18,890 bases of DNA. Source: Theristus sp. LFF4_11. Lineage: Eukaryota > Nematoda > Chromadorea > Monhysterida > Xyalidae. Made by a program: the position numbers and the translations under genes. Position 1 is the first letter of the stretch. Each line of letters opens with the position of its first letter. The notes beneath the pieces are model-generated. The model saw only the letters and a program-made list of their open reading frames with translations, had not been told where the DNA came from and did no database searches. The DNA is taken from the NCBI GenBank assembly GCA_030248135.1, contig JASANC010005591.1:1-18890 (forward strand). The letters run 5' to 3'. Shown here in pieces: positions 18,372-18,890 of this stretch.

Positions 18372-18890
18372 CGTTAAACAACTTTCTGAAAGTGACTGTT
18401 TCCCGTACAGTCGCTTTCCGAATTCTTTTCGATGATCAGTGCAGGATGCAACAAAAAATTTTCTGCGTGGTTTTCTTGATCATGCAATGAATTTTGGTGT
18501 GACTGAAAAGTTAACCGCTGCAGTTAACTGTTTCACAGTAACACTGCACATGTACCCTTTCAAGATCAGGGCACTCGTGTTTTTGAAATCATGCTGTGTT
18601 AAGACTAAAATAAGGTGCAGTACAGCATGGCCGAATAAATGAGGCAGTCCATCAAGTCGGGATTAGTCGCTGACTAGGAGTTGTCTTTTTCAAAAATGCC
18701 AACATAATTTTCAATCATGTGTGCAAGGGAGAAAGAATGAACAGAATAATACGGATAATCCATTAGTTTAAAAAAACGCGTCAAATTTGGCATACAATTT
18801 GGTTTCTGAACTTTTTTCTTTCATTCAAAATTCGCGCGCTCCTTGCACCCTGAAAAAAGCTGCCATGTTTAATCGGCTATACTGTACAGT
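18372..18890. other. unassigned trailing segment
   Basis: No recognisable gene, repeat or RNA was seen. Base composition is like the intergenic DNA nearby. Confidence 0.3.

Noticed and set aside
18028..18490. Cys-rich repeat proteins in several frames
   Set aside because: All are translations of the TGCATCTTGCAC minisatellite.

Overview
The window looks like nuclear DNA of an invertebrate metazoan. It is AT-rich, full of DNA transposons, and carries two spliced genes with short spliceosomal introns. No bacterial-style gene organisation is visible. The two genes (an endophilin-type BAR protein and a globin) belong to animal families, but nothing fixes the species. All splice models were built by eye from ORF continuity, splice sites, intron phase and family resemblance.

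Positions 1-3540: three copies of one non-autonomous hAT-like element of about 1.0 kb. Termini are TAGGG...CCCTA. Each copy has a perfect 8-bp target duplication. One copy (958-2006) is inserted inside another (238-2342), and the third (2512-3521) is inverted. With these removed, the host sequence 206-237 + 2351-2511 + 3530-3536 reads as one open frame between an acceptor and a GTAAGT donor, possibly an old exon.

Positions 3549-4712: a foldback (Mutator/FB-like) element with two ~200-bp inverted arms made of 15-bp tandem repeats, a 9-bp target duplication, and a tRNA-derived SINE in its interior. Positions 4713-6443 hold C-rich tracts, A/T homopolymer tracts and degenerate TTAGGA repeats, with no firm gene.

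Positions 6444-11700: four non-autonomous Helitron-like elements lie head to tail, two of the three junctions abutting exactly. The third carries an internal array of roughly 120-185 bp units.

Positions 11916-14062 (+): a seven-exon gene for a 306-residue SH3-less endophilin-like N-BAR protein. Every intron is phase 0. A dimeric MITE sits in its third intron.

Positions 15236-17304 (-): a five-exon gene for a 211-residue globin. It converges on the BAR gene, has a basic N-terminal extension, Leu instead of His at the distal E7 position, and a GC-AG last intron. A ~0.5 kb TIR element occupies its third intron. Upstream of it (18123-18371) lies a minisatellite. The two genes are neighbours but nothing suggests a shared pathway.
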